Positions 53,694-62,698 are shown, counted from the first letter of the stretch. The stretch is DNA of 64,000 nucleotides from Psychroflexus planctonicus (GCF_014640195.1 NZ_BMGM01000001.1:394112-458111); one strand, 5' to 3'. A program made the numbers and translations. The notes: generated by a model from the letters alone, not told the origin.

Positions 53694-54830
53694 CTATTCT
53701 TTTTCAGTATGAATTGATTGAACAAACTTGGTTGGAGTAGTATTGGTCATTCTTTTAAACGAACGATAAAAGGTGTTTTTTGATTTAAACCCAGATTTTG
53801 TAGCAAGGTATTCGATCCCATAAGTATTCAAAAAATCGGGAGTTAGTAGTGTAATACTATAGTTAATTCTAATTTCGTTAATCCATTCATTGTAACTTGA
53901 GTACTCAGAATTGATTAAGCTTGATAATTCTTGTTGACTAAGTTGAAGTAAACCTGACAATTTGGTAATGGTTAAATCTACATCAATAAAATAAGCCTGC
54001 TCTTCAACAACTTTTGTAAGTTCAGATAATTTGTTTGTTTTTTCAATTTCGTCATTTGGATCTTCTGCTTTAAAATATTTTAGCTTTAATAAGATATCTT
54101 GCTTCCATAAAAGGTAAATACTTAAGGTAAAAAAGAAACCTATAGTAAGAATTGCAGGTAGTTTATTTAAAAAAGAATCTTGGGCTTCTTCAGAAATTCC
54201 AGGCAAAGTAAATATCGTAATAAAAAGACTCAAAGTAAAAATAGTTTGAAGCAAGGTAAAATTAAACCCCCACTTATATAATTTTTTGTCTTTTTGTTTT
54301 AATGCCTTAGCATCAGCAGAAAAAATTAAAAACCATTGTAACACCAGATAAAAGAAAGGATGTACAAGCCTGCCAATACTGTTGACATATTCGGGTATAA
54401 TACCTATATTATCTGTATAGGTTAAACTAAAGTCTGAAATTATTAAGCTTACGTAAGCTTCTTTTTCTTCTATACCTATAAAATAAAACTTTAGATAAGA
54501 AATTAGAAATAAGATAAATGGAGTAAAGTGAAGCCAATCAAATAACTTAATTTGGGTGTTTTTAGAAATGATAAAACGCAAATGAAAATAAGCAAATGGG
54601 GCTATTAAATAAGTTATGGGCGCAGGGATTTTATAGAGGTATGGAACATATAAAATATACTCATACTTAATGAGCAAATAGAAGCTAAAACAAAATGCAT
54701 TTAGCACAAAGTAAAGGGCTAATGCGTTAGTATGTAGTTTATGGTGTAATGGCTGTAACTGAAAAAACAAATAAAATCCAACGATAAAGGATAAAACAAT
54801 ATTTAAAAAGTAAATTAAATCTATAATCAT
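53694..54830 (-). CDS. Seven-helix membrane protein with AraC-type DNA-binding domain
   Basis: 378 residues from the ATG at 54830 (the TTG 33 bases upstream is less likely). Six or seven membrane helices (1-250) are followed by a cytosolic AraC/XylS helix-turn-helix pair (LTITKLSGLLQLSQQELSSL; GIEYLATKSGFKSKNTFYRS; end TPTKFVQSIH). Such one-component membrane regulators are common in Bacteroidota. It is the only minus-strand gene of the island and lies between cassette 2 and the FISUMP genes, which may be its targets (inference). Confidence 0.88.
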   Translation of the reverse strand: MIIDLIYFLNIVLSFIVGFYLFFQLQPLHHKLHTNALALYFVLNAFCFSFYLLIKYEYILYVPYLYKIPAPITYLIAPFAYFHLRFIISKNTQIKLFDWLHFTPFILFLISYLKFYFIGIEEKEAYVSLIISDFSLTYTDNIGIIPEYVNSIGRLVHPFFYLVLQWFLIFSADAKALKQKDKKLYKWGFNFTLLQTIFTLSLFITIFTLPGISEEAQDSFLNKLPAILTIGFFFTLSIYLLWKQDILLKLKYFKAEDPNDEIEKTNKLSELTKVVEEQAYFIDVDLTITKLSGLLQLSQQELSSLINSEYSSYNEWINEIRINYSITLLTPDFLNTYGIEYLATKSGFKSKNTFYRSFKRMTNTTPTKFVQSIHTEKE

Positions 54831-55070
54831 AAACGTAATATTCAATTTAAGCAAATAAACCAATCAAATTAGTTTCATAATAGCCTTTTGACACTTACAG
54901 AAACTGTTTTGTAGTAAATAATTTACGAAGATAGCTTAAAATTGTATTTAAATATATTTAGATGATGTTGAGTTGGAAGAATTATAAAAAAGAAGTTTGA
55001 TATTAAAAATTGGAAACGGTAAAGTTTTCACGATAAAAAATGGAAATTTAGTAACACTGATAAAAGTTAA

Positions 55071-56054
55071 ATGAATAAGAAAAACAAATTATTGAGCCTA
55101 GTCTTGATTTTAATAAGTTTAAGCGCATTACAAGCCCAAGTGGGAATAGGAACCACCAATCCCGATGCCTCAGCTGGTTTAGATGTTAATTTTAATGACA
55201 AAGGCTTTTTACCTCCCCGTCTAACTACTGCACAGCGAGATGATAATATAGTAAATCCCGCTGAGGGACTAACGATTTATAATACGGATCAAAAGTGTTT
55301 ACAGTGGTACGATGGGGCAAAATGGTATGATGGATGCAACGGCTATATACCAGGGGCCTTATCAGACTGTAGCACCCCTGGATTTATACCTCCCTTTTTA
55401 ACAGCAGATGAAACCATGGTGAAGGACGTGACCAACCCAAATACTGGTAAGACATGGATGGACAGAAACCTAGGCGCTTATAATAAAGCGAGGTCATCTA
55501 CAGATTGCTGGGCGTATGGTAATCTCTACCAGTGGGGTCGTAATTCGGATGGGCATGAATCACGATTATTAGATTGTACTACCGGTGACTGTTTTGATGC
55601 GGGTCAAGATAATGCAACGCTTCCAGCTACAGCAGCAGATGTGACCGACCCAACCTTTGCGGGTAAATTTATTTATAACACGGATTTCCCCTATGATTGG
55701 CATCAGGACAATCCAGACAACACACTATGGACAAGTGCAGGCGGCACCAACAACCCTTGCCCTGATGGCTACCGAGTACCAACAGAAGCTGAATGGCAAG
55801 CAGAAAGTGATGATGGAAGTTGGTCTAATGCAACTGATGCCTTTAATTCAGACCTAGCCTTGACCTTAGCAGGCCGCCGTTTAGAATACTATGGTGGTGT
55901 GTTTGACGGTGTTGGCAATTACGGCTTCCATTGGACTATTACCGTTAACCCCTTCGGCAACTATTATCGGATTACAACCTTCGGTGATACTTTTTTCGCT
56001 GGTAGCTGGGTACAACGTGCTACCGCTGGCTCCGTCCGATGCATTAAAAACTAG
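55071..56054 (+). CDS. Secreted FISUMP-domain protein A (shared GIGTT module)
   Basis: 327 residues: signal peptide (cut near LQAQ), the shared N-terminal module VGIGTTNPDASAGLDVNFND ... GFLPPRLTTAQRDDN, then a Fib_succ_major (FISUMP) domain: WMDRNLGAYNKARSS, GNLYQWGRNSDGHE, NPCPDGYRVPTEAEW, end SVRCIKN. The last 150 bases use NNC/NNT codons much more than the rest. The 102 bases 55200-55301 are identical to 56720-56821 in the next paralogue. The fold is related to C-type lectins. Probably surface-exposed; no T9SS sorting domain is seen. Confidence 0.85.
   Translation: MNKKNKLLSLVLILISLSALQAQVGIGTTNPDASAGLDVNFNDKGFLPPRLTTAQRDDNIVNPAEGLTIYNTDQKCLQWYDGAKWYDGCNGYIPGALSDCSTPGFIPPFLTADETMVKDVTNPNTGKTWMDRNLGAYNKARSSTDCWAYGNLYQWGRNSDGHESRLLDCTTGDCFDAGQDNATLPATAADVTDPTFAGKFIYNTDFPYDWHQDNPDNTLWTSAGGTNNPCPDGYRVPTEAEWQAESDDGSWSNATDAFNSDLALTLAGRRLEYYGGVFDGVGNYGFHWTITVNPFGNYYRITTFGDTFFAGSWVQRATAGSVRCIKN
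55200..55301 (+). repeat. 102-bp identical segment shared by two FISUMP genes, copy 1
   Basis: Exact match to 56720-56821, covering the GFLPPRLTTAQRD part of the shared N-terminal module. The flanking coding sequence differs, which points to recent gene conversion or cassette duplication. Confidence 0.9.
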
Positions 56055-56590
56055 AGTTACTTAGTAAGTTCTAAGAATTAAGTACAATCAAGTTAGAAAT
56101 AAGAATTGAAATACGCAAACAGGAAACTTCAATGAAATAGCAATTTTTAATTGCGTAATTGCATGCCCACTCTGTCTATTTAGACAGCTTAGGGAATGAA
56201 TCCCGAGAGCAGTGCGATTCGGGAAGAAAACCGACAACAGACAACAGAAAACCAACAACCGTCAACCGACAACCGACAACAGACAACAGAAATTAAAATG
56301 AATAAACAATAATATTGTTAGACACCATTCAGGAAAATGCTTTAATGTGGGGTAAATTAACTAACCAAATTCCCTGGTCTGGTGCACAACAAAAGAAACC
56401 TATTAATCTGTTCATTAATAGCAGAAGTTATTCTCCTTCCCAAAATTAAACCCAAAACAAAGAAAAGTAGTGTCAAAATAGCTTTTTGATACTACTAATC
56501 ATTCAAATAAGAATAAAAAAATGAGTGCTTCTTTATTTTTGTCAAAACAATAAATCAGAGTTTATTCTAAATAACAAAATAAAAACAAAG
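56055..56590. other. Intergenic region with palindromes, purine-rich tandem words and duplicated leader
   Basis: Contains the perfect dyad CTGTCTA-TT-TAGACAG (56172-56187), a TCCCGA/TCGGGA hairpin (56201-56221), low-complexity CCGACAACAGA-type repeats (56230-56295), and a block (56362-56597) almost identical to 57663-57898 before the next gene. Inside that block AGTAGTGTCAAAA pairs with TTTTGATACTACT over 13 bp (56466-56496) and a TATTTTTG box lies at 56534-56541. Confidence 0.65.
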
Positions 56591-57484
56591 ATGAAAATGA
56601 AAAATACCTTCTTCACCTTAGTAGTAGTTCTAATAAGTTTAAATCTAGGATTAGCCCAGGTAGGAATAGGTACAACAATCCCAGACGAATCAGCTGAACT
56701 TGAATTACAAAGCACCGAAAAAGGCTTTTTACCTCCCCGTCTAACTACTGCACAGCGAGATGATAATATAGTAAATCCCGCTGAGGGACTAACGATTTAT
56801 AATACGGATCAAAAGTGTTTAAATGTATATGTTGGTTTAGGCTGGCGTAACCTTTGTGCTGTTGTTGGTGCTAATGATGTAGTTAATCCTCAAACTGGGA
56901 AAATATGGATGGACCGTAACTTGGGAGCTACCCAAGTAGCCATTGCTTTAGATGATGCAGATGCTTACGGCGACCTGTACCAATGGGGAAGAACAGCCGA
57001 TGGACATGAAAAGCGGAACTCACCAACTTACAGTGCTGTTCTATCAACCGATGGGGTTTCCAATTTTAATAATGATCCAGCTAATGCTTGGGATGGTGAA
57101 TTTATTTTACGCGATAGCGGTGCTAATAATTGGGTAGATCCATCTGTATCTGGGGTAGATAATTTATGGCAAGGCGTAAACAGTGCAAATAACCCCTGCC
57201 CTACAGGTTACCGAGTGCCTTCCGAAGCCGAATTAAATGCAGAACGTTTAAGTTGGAGCAGTAACAACGCAGCCGGCGCTTATGCCTCGCCGCTTAAGTT
57301 GCCCGTAGCAGGCAGCCGTCGCCGCCTTAATGGTGGTTTCTTCTATGTTGGCTTCTTCGGCCGCTATTGGTGTAGTACCGTTTCAGGCGCAGATGCCAGG
57401 CGTCTCGGCTTCAAAGGTTCTGGTGGCAGTATGGGTTCCCGCAACCGTGCTAACGGTCTTTCCGTGCGATGCCTTAAGGATTGA
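56591..57484 (+). CDS. Secreted FISUMP-domain protein B (shared GIGTT module)
   Basis: 297 residues from the ATG at 56591 (upstream in-frame TTG rejected because the signal peptide MKMKNTFFTLVVVLISL starts here). After the shared VGIGTTIPDESAELELQSTE ... GFLPPRLTTAQRDDN module comes a FISUMP domain: WMDRNLGATQVAIA, GDLYQWGRTADGHEKR, NPCPTGYRVPSEAEL, end GLSVRCLKD. The last 170 bases are markedly GC-rich with CGC, GGC and CTC codons that are rare around it. The leader is duplicated before the next gene. Confidence 0.85.
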   Translation: MKMKNTFFTLVVVLISLNLGLAQVGIGTTIPDESAELELQSTEKGFLPPRLTTAQRDDNIVNPAEGLTIYNTDQKCLNVYVGLGWRNLCAVVGANDVVNPQTGKIWMDRNLGATQVAIALDDADAYGDLYQWGRTADGHEKRNSPTYSAVLSTDGVSNFNNDPANAWDGEFILRDSGANNWVDPSVSGVDNLWQGVNSANNPCPTGYRVPSEAELNAERLSWSSNNAAGAYASPLKLPVAGSRRRLNGGFFYVGFFGRYWCSTVSGADARRLGFKGSGGSMGSRNRANGLSVRCLKD

Positions 57485-57891
57485 GAATAGTAATAAGTAC
57501 AAAGTAGTAAGAAATGAGATGTGAGAAATTAGAATTGAAATACGCAAACAGACAACAGAAAACCAACAACCGAAAACCAACAACCGAAATTAAAATAAAT
57601 AAACAACACTATTGTTAGTCACCATTCAGGGAAAATAGACCTCATCTGAAGTCTTGAGTTAACTAACCAAATTCCCTGAATTGGTGCACAACAAAAAAAA
57701 CCTATTAATCTGTTCATTAATGGCAGAAGTTATTCTCCTTCCCAAAATTAAACCCAAAACAAAGAAAAGTAGTGTCAAAATAGCTTTTTGATACTACTAA
57801 TCATTCAAATAAGAATAAAAAAATGAGTGCTTCTTTATTTTTGTCAAAACAATAAATCAGAGCTTATTCTAAATAACTAAATAAAACAAAG
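57485..57891. other. Intergenic region, second copy of the duplicated leader
   Basis: A copy of 56362-56597 lies at 57663-57898, including the 13-bp hairpin (57768-57798) and the TATTTTTG box. Upstream is a shorter run of the CAACAGAAAACCAACAACCG words (57548-57587). No gene seen. Confidence 0.7.
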
Positions 57892-58758
57892 ATGAAAATG
57901 AAAAATACCCTCTTCACTTTAATATTAGTACTTATAAGTTTAAATACAGGATTAGCCCAAGTAGGGATTGGAACAATAGACCCAAAAACCACCTTACAAA
58001 TAGAAGGTGAACCCACAACGACAACTACCGCAGACGGGGTTCGCGCTCCAATGCTAACGCTTGCTGAATTAGATGCTAAAATTTCGGCCTATGGGTCCGA
58101 CCAAGATGGAGTAATTGTGTATATCAATGATGTTTCCTCCGCTTCTACGGAAACAGAAACGGCCAACATTACCAAAACAGGCTATCACTATTACGATGCA
58201 TCAAATGATGTTTGGAGAGCTATGGCAAAAGAACCAACCACCTACTCCTTAGGCGACTTTGCCCAGGGTGGTATCGTTTTTTGGGTAGATGAAACTGGGC
58301 AACATGGTTTGGTAGCTGCAAAAGAAGACCAAAGCACAGGAATACAATGGAACAACGGAACAGATAGATATACTGGTTCAATTGGAGACGGATTGTATGC
58401 AGGTGCAATGAATACTGCTATGATAGTAGCTACTCAAATGGCAGATAACCAAACAGGCAATTTTGCAGCAAAAGTTTGTGCCGATTATTCTGTTACTACA
58501 AGTGGGGTAACTTATGGCGATTGGTACCTTCCGTCTAGAGATGAACTAAATAAAATGTATTCCATGAGATCATTAATTAATAATACTGCTACATCGAATG
58601 GTGGTAGTATTTTTTTTACAGGTAGCGATTCTAAACCGTATTGGAGTTCTACAGAAAGTACTAATATTTTTTCTAGAAGTAGATATTTTTCTTTCAACTT
58701 TCAATTAGGTAATAGTAAGTCAAATCTTGGCAGAGTGCGGTGTATAAGAGCTTTATAA
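57892..58758 (+). CDS. Secreted DUF1566/Lcl-type protein A
   Basis: 288 residues. Signal peptide (MKMKNTLFTLILVLISLNTG, cut near LAQ), a variant VGIGTIDPKTTLQIEG module lacking the GFLPPR part, then a DUF1566-type domain: GDFAQGGIVFWVDETGQHGLV, CADYSV, YGDWYLPSRDELNKMY, YWSSTESTN, end RVRCIRAL. Such domains have a C-type-lectin-like fold and occur in surface proteins. It lies 23 bases before the next paralogue. Confidence 0.85.
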   Translation: MKMKNTLFTLILVLISLNTGLAQVGIGTIDPKTTLQIEGEPTTTTTADGVRAPMLTLAELDAKISAYGSDQDGVIVYINDVSSASTETETANITKTGYHYYDASNDVWRAMAKEPTTYSLGDFAQGGIVFWVDETGQHGLVAAKEDQSTGIQWNNGTDRYTGSIGDGLYAGAMNTAMIVATQMADNQTGNFAAKVCADYSVTTSGVTYGDWYLPSRDELNKMYSMRSLINNTATSNGGSIFFTGSDSKPYWSSTESTNIFSRSRYFSFNFQLGNSKSNLGRVRCIRAL

Positions 58759-58781
58759 AGTGAACATAAAAAAACAAACTT

Positions 58782-59585
58782 ATGACTACAACATATTTTA
58801 ACTTGAAAAAACAAGTAATTTCTATTTTTATAATCCTATTCTCACTTAATCTGAGTATAGCACAAGTAGGGATTGGAACAACAACCCCAGATGCCTCTGC
58901 AAGCATAGAATTGCAAAGCAACACCAAAGGCTTTTTACCGCCTCGGATGACCACCGCAGAACGGGATGACATTTCTAGCCCAGCTGAGGGATTAACCATT
59001 TACAACACCAGCAACAAATGTTTGGAGTTTTATAACAGTGATGATGATTGGATAAGTGCTTGTAGTGGACAAGTTGTTACATCTCCTGCAATAGGGATGA
59101 ATTATGAAGGTGGAATTATATTTTATGTATTACAGCCAGGTGATCAAGGTTATGACCCTAATGTAGTCCACGGACTTATAGCTTCAACATCTGATCAAAG
59201 TGAAGGGATAAGATGGAATCGGTTTGATCAACAATATGTACAAACAAATGCTTCTGAAACAGCCATCGGAACCGGATTATCAAATACAAATGCAATAATT
59301 TCTGCACAAGGCACCCCCCCTGAGAATTATGCTGCAAGTATTGCAAGCGCCTATAACGGCAGTGGGTTTAATGATTGGTATTTACCTAGTAAAGACGAAT
59401 TAAATTTAATGTATAATAACAAGAATCTCATTGGTGGGTTTGCAAACTGGTTTTATTGGTCCTCATCTGAATCTTCAGGGACAATATCCTGGAATGCAGC
59501 ATATATTCAACGTTTTGATAACGGCCTTCAACAAGATACTTGGAGAGATGGTACTTATAGAGTGAGAGCTATTAGATCATTTTAA
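58782..59585 (+). CDS. Secreted DUF1566/Lcl-type protein B (shared GIGTT module)
   Basis: 267 residues: signal peptide (cut near SIAQ), module VGIGTTTPDASASIELQSNT ... GFLPPRMTTAERDDI, then DUF1566-type domain: GGIIFYVLQPGDQGY, VVHGLIASTSDQSEGIRWN, FNDWYLPSKDELNLMY, WSSSESSGT, end YRVRAIRSF. Related to the preceding gene in the C-terminal domain but to the FISUMP genes in the N-terminal module, a mix-and-match pattern. Confidence 0.85.
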   Translation: MTTTYFNLKKQVISIFIILFSLNLSIAQVGIGTTTPDASASIELQSNTKGFLPPRMTTAERDDISSPAEGLTIYNTSNKCLEFYNSDDDWISACSGQVVTSPAIGMNYEGGIIFYVLQPGDQGYDPNVVHGLIASTSDQSEGIRWNRFDQQYVQTNASETAIGTGLSNTNAIISAQGTPPENYAASIASAYNGSGFNDWYLPSKDELNLMYNNKNLIGGFANWFYWSSSESSGTISWNAAYIQRFDNGLQQDTWRDGTYRVRAIRSF

Positions 59586-59621
59586 TTATTGAATAGGTGT
59601 TATCAATTTCAATAGTTTAAA

Positions 59622-60235
59622 ATGGAAAAAATGATTTTCACTCTATTTTCGCTCGCCTTCTTAGGCTTGAGCACCACCAACGCCCAGGTAGGTAATGGCA
59701 CAACAATCCCAGATGCTTCTGCTATTTTAGATGTAGAAAGCACAAATAAAGGCTTTTTGCCTCCCCAGCTAACTGACGTAATCAAGACTACAGCTTTGTA
59801 GCTAACTTGAGTAACTTAGGTGATGTGCAGGTATATATGGTAAATACGTATTTAGGTACGGAGACTTTGTTAACAGATGGAGAAGCGTATCACTTTAGTG
59901 TGGATGCCAATGTGGTGGAATCGCTAGATAGTCAACGTTTTTTCTTAAAGTTTGATGCAGAAACCATGAGCATGGAAGATGTGGACAAAAAGTTGTTTAG
60001 CCTCTACCCTAACCCAGCGGTAGGTGTAGTGCAACTACAAAACAACTTAGCCTTAACAGACAAAGCAAATGTAGCTGTTTACAACATGCTAGGACAACAA
60101 ATGCAATTTAAAGCAGAAGCAATGAGTAATAACAACTTGCGCTTAAGCTTAGGCCATTTAGCCTCTGGAGTGTACATTGTACAGCTTACCGACCAAGAAG
60201 ACAATAGCTATACCCAAGAATTAATTAAAAAATAA
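59622..60235 (+). pseudogene. Broken adhesin: GIGTT module fused out of frame to a T9SS C terminus (cassette 3)
   Basis: An ORF 59622-59801 (59 residues) has a signal peptide (cut near NAQ) and the module VGNGTTIPDASAILDVEST ... GFLPPQLT, then runs into a stop. The next frame, readable from about 59777, gives RNQDYSFVANLSNLGDVQV and continues to a complete type A sorting domain (LYPNPAVGVVQLQ, YNMLGQQMQF, TQELIKK) ending at 60235. The middle of the gene is gone and the frame is shifted. It looks like an internal deletion in a once larger adhesin. Confidence 0.8.
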
Positions 60236-60242
60236 AGAGATC

Positions 60243-60452
60243 ATGCAGAAATTAAATATAAAATTAGGTATCGCAATTAGCTTACTTTTCATGTTAGTAC
60301 TCATGCCGGAAGCACAAGCACAGAGTTTAGAAGATGTATTCGATTTTGATAACGACAATGTAAACGATGTGCCCGAAGCACCGATTAACATCTTAATATA
60401 TGTTGGATTAGTTTTAGGTAGCTATTTTGGTACTAAAAAAATAAAAGCATAA
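60243..60452 (+). CDS. Small secreted protein with exosortase-type C-terminal signal, copy 3
   Basis: 69 residues, differing from copy 2 at only four sites (for example M for I in the signal peptide, ILIYVG for MLIYAG, GTKKIKA for GIKKIKA). Same order: signal peptide, acidic middle, VPEAPIN, helix, basic end. It lies 7 bases after the adhesin remnant and 4 before copy 3 of the small membrane gene. Confidence 0.75.
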   Translation: MQKLNIKLGIAISLLFMLVLMPEAQAQSLEDVFDFDNDNVNDVPEAPINILIYVGLVLGSYFGTKKIKA

Positions 60453-60456
60453 AAGC

Positions 60457-60594
60457 ATGTTGAAGCGATTAAAAAAAATCAATAAGCTCGATGTGGTATC
60501 CTATATTTTATATCTAGCTATTGCTATAATTCTTGTAAACATCATCTTCGTACTTCAAGAACAAATTCAGCTTGAAAAAAACTTGAGTTATTAA
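60457..60594 (+). CDS. Small membrane protein paired with the PIN-type protein, copy 3
   Basis: 45 residues: MLKRLKKINKLDVVS, helix YILYLAIAIILVNIIFVL, QEQIQLEKNLSY. The tail differs from copy 1 through a one-base frame change after QLEK. The helix and QEQIQLEK are identical in all three copies. Confidence 0.65.
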   Translation: MLKRLKKINKLDVVSYILYLAIAIILVNIIFVLQEQIQLEKNLSY

Positions 60595-60636
60595 GGCAAA
60601 GATAATAGTGTAACACTTAATGTGAATAAGATTTTA

Positions 60637-60667
60637 GTTGCTTAGGTAATTCATTTAACTATATTTG
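60637..60667 (+). promoter_or_regulatory. Promoter of TPR-HTH regulator B
   Basis: GTTG (60637-60640), 19 bases, TATATTTG (60660-60667, exact -7 box). The predicted start is about 15 bases before the ATG at 60689. Confidence 0.65.
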
Positions 60668-60688
60668 TAGAATATTTATTACACAAAT

Positions 60689-62509
60689 ATGGAATTATTA
60701 AAAATTATTTTTTCATTTTTAATAAGTATTTTTTTAAGTTTTGCTTGTTTTGCACAAGATAGTGTCTTAAAGGAAAGACAGGATGAAGCTTTTGAGCTTA
60801 TTTTTTCAGACCCTGAAAATGCACTTAATAAAATTGATTCTCTGAACAAGCAAAACAAGCTTCTTCGACCCGGTAACCAAAGTAGAAATCTCTCACTGAA
60901 AGGTGTATATTATGGAGTTCAAAACGAATTAGATTCGGCAGTTTATTACTTTCAAAACGCCTTAAAAATTATTCCTAAAGAAGATGATTTTTATCCTAAG
61001 CTGGTAAATAACCTTGCTATTACTTACAAAAAGAAAGGAGATTATCAAAAAGCTTTAAACTTATTATTAGAAGCCTTAGAGGTGGCTTCATCTACAAACA
61101 ATCTAGATGCTCTTCAAAAAATCTATAGTGAAATGTCATCGTGCTATAGAGCACTAAACAACTACAATCTAGCAGTAGAATATAGTTTAAAATCTATTGA
61201 AACAGAAAACAAAAAAAAACAACCCAATGCTAAAAGTATAGCTTTTGAAAAACAGAAAACAGCTAATTTGTATGGTTTATTAGGCAACTATGCTTTCGCT
61301 GAAAATATTTATCAAGAAATTATTGGTTATTTTAATGAAAGTCCTTACAAAGATGCTAATATTTCTACCTTCCTAAATTACGCCAATGCACTTATAAAAC
61401 TTGACAAAACTAATGAAGCATTTGGTTATATAGGAGAAGCTAAAAAAGCACTCAAGGATTTTAAAAATGATGAATTATACGCTTTTTTAAAACTTACAGA
61501 AGCTAACTATTATGCATCTATCAACCAAAACAATAAGGCTAAAAAGTGCTATGAAAAATCATTAGCGAGTTTTGATCAACACCAAGATAATTACTTGAAG
61601 ACAGTTAATGAATACCTTAATTTTTTAAGTAAAAATAATTCTTTTGATGAAATAGTAAATTTATCTAAAACGGTTGAAGTAAAAGATTTAAGAAAATTTG
61701 GGGTGCTCGATTTAATTGAATACAAAAAAAATATAGGTGAAGCTCATGAGAACTTATTTAAGTTTGACGAAGCTTCAGCCTATTACAAAGCTACTATACA
61801 GCTAAAAGACAGTCTTCAGAAATTAGAAAATTTTCAAATTGCTAAAGACTTACAAGCTAAATACCAAAATGAAATTATTAATCAACGCAATACCATATTG
61901 AAAGAACGGGTGGTATCCGAAACAAGAAAAACACTTGCTGTTTTAGGTTTTTCTTTAGCCGTTGGTATTCTATTAACAAGTCTTATGTTTAGGTACAGAA
62001 TTCAGCTGAAGAATAAAAATAAATTAGCCACAGCCTTAGAAGATAAATTAAGAGCAGAAAACGAGTTATTAAATTTAAAAGATGCCTTGCTTGAACAGCA
62101 AAAAAAAGAATTGCTGTCTAAATCCTTTGAAAATATCTCTCTAGAAAAAAAGATTGCTAAAATTAGCCATAAAATACCATATATAGACCAAGATACATCT
62201 AATGAGATAGAAGCGGTAAAAAGTATGATTTCTCCAAAAGATGAGCTAAATAAGCTAAAATTTGAATTTGAGCGATTGTACCCTTATTTTAATGAAGAAA
62301 TTTATGAATTTTTCCCTAAGTTATCAAAAGATGATGTGCTTTTCTTATCTTTTATTAAGCTTCAATTTACTTATAAAGAAATAGCTACCATTCTTAATAT
62401 TACTCATCAAAGCGTTATTTCTAAAAAGTACAGAATTATTAAAAAAATGAAGCTTAGCAGTGAACTAGATTTGTATGAGTTTATTGCTAAAGAGTTATAT
62501 AAGTCCTAA
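60689..62509 (+). CDS. TPR-membrane-HTH regulator, copy B
   Basis: 606 residues, same layout as the gene at 40049: signal/anchor (cut near CFAQ), TPR-like repeats (YPKLVNNLAITYKKKGDYQKAL and others), a membrane helix (about 418-437; TLAVLGFSLAVGILLTSLMF), a coiled coil (LLNLKDALLEQQKKELLSKS) and a C-terminal helix-turn-helix (FTYKEIATILNITHQSVISK). The helix-turn-helix is close to that of copy A, so the two may bind similar sites. It has its own promoter and terminator. Confidence 0.85.
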   Translation: MELLKIIFSFLISIFLSFACFAQDSVLKERQDEAFELIFSDPENALNKIDSLNKQNKLLRPGNQSRNLSLKGVYYGVQNELDSAVYYFQNALKIIPKEDDFYPKLVNNLAITYKKKGDYQKALNLLLEALEVASSTNNLDALQKIYSEMSSCYRALNNYNLAVEYSLKSIETENKKKQPNAKSIAFEKQKTANLYGLLGNYAFAENIYQEIIGYFNESPYKDANISTFLNYANALIKLDKTNEAFGYIGEAKKALKDFKNDELYAFLKLTEANYYASINQNNKAKKCYEKSLASFDQHQDNYLKTVNEYLNFLSKNNSFDEIVNLSKTVEVKDLRKFGVLDLIEYKKNIGEAHENLFKFDEASAYYKATIQLKDSLQKLENFQIAKDLQAKYQNEIINQRNTILKERVVSETRKTLAVLGFSLAVGILLTSLMFRYRIQLKNKNKLATALEDKLRAENELLNLKDALLEQQKKELLSKSFENISLEKKIAKISHKIPYIDQDTSNEIEAVKSMISPKDELNKLKFEFERLYPYFNEEIYEFFPKLSKDDVLFLSFIKLQFTYKEIATILNITHQSVISKKYRIIKKMKLSSELDLYEFIAKELYKS

Positions 62510-62664
62510 ATGCAAACAAAAGCCCAATAAAATTTACAATTTAATAGTTAGTCTCATTGTTCTAAAGATTTTACTAATAACCTGAGTTTGATTATTCCAT
62601 TTTTATCTAATACTAGGTATTATTAAATTACTTGAACAAAAGCACAAAAACTTTTCTCGAGACA

Positions 62665-62698
62665 CACTTGTGTTTGAACAAAACCACAAGTGCTTTTT
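62665..62698 (+). terminator. Terminator of TPR-HTH regulator B
   Basis: CACTTGTG (62665-62672) pairs perfectly with CACAAGTG (62685-62692), then CTTTTT. It lies about 155 bases after the stop codon. Confidence 0.75.

Noticed and set aside
56346..56450. Short ORF (about 34 codons) in the duplicated leader
   Set aside because: The second copy at about 57645 carries differences that break the frame, so it is unlikely to be coding.
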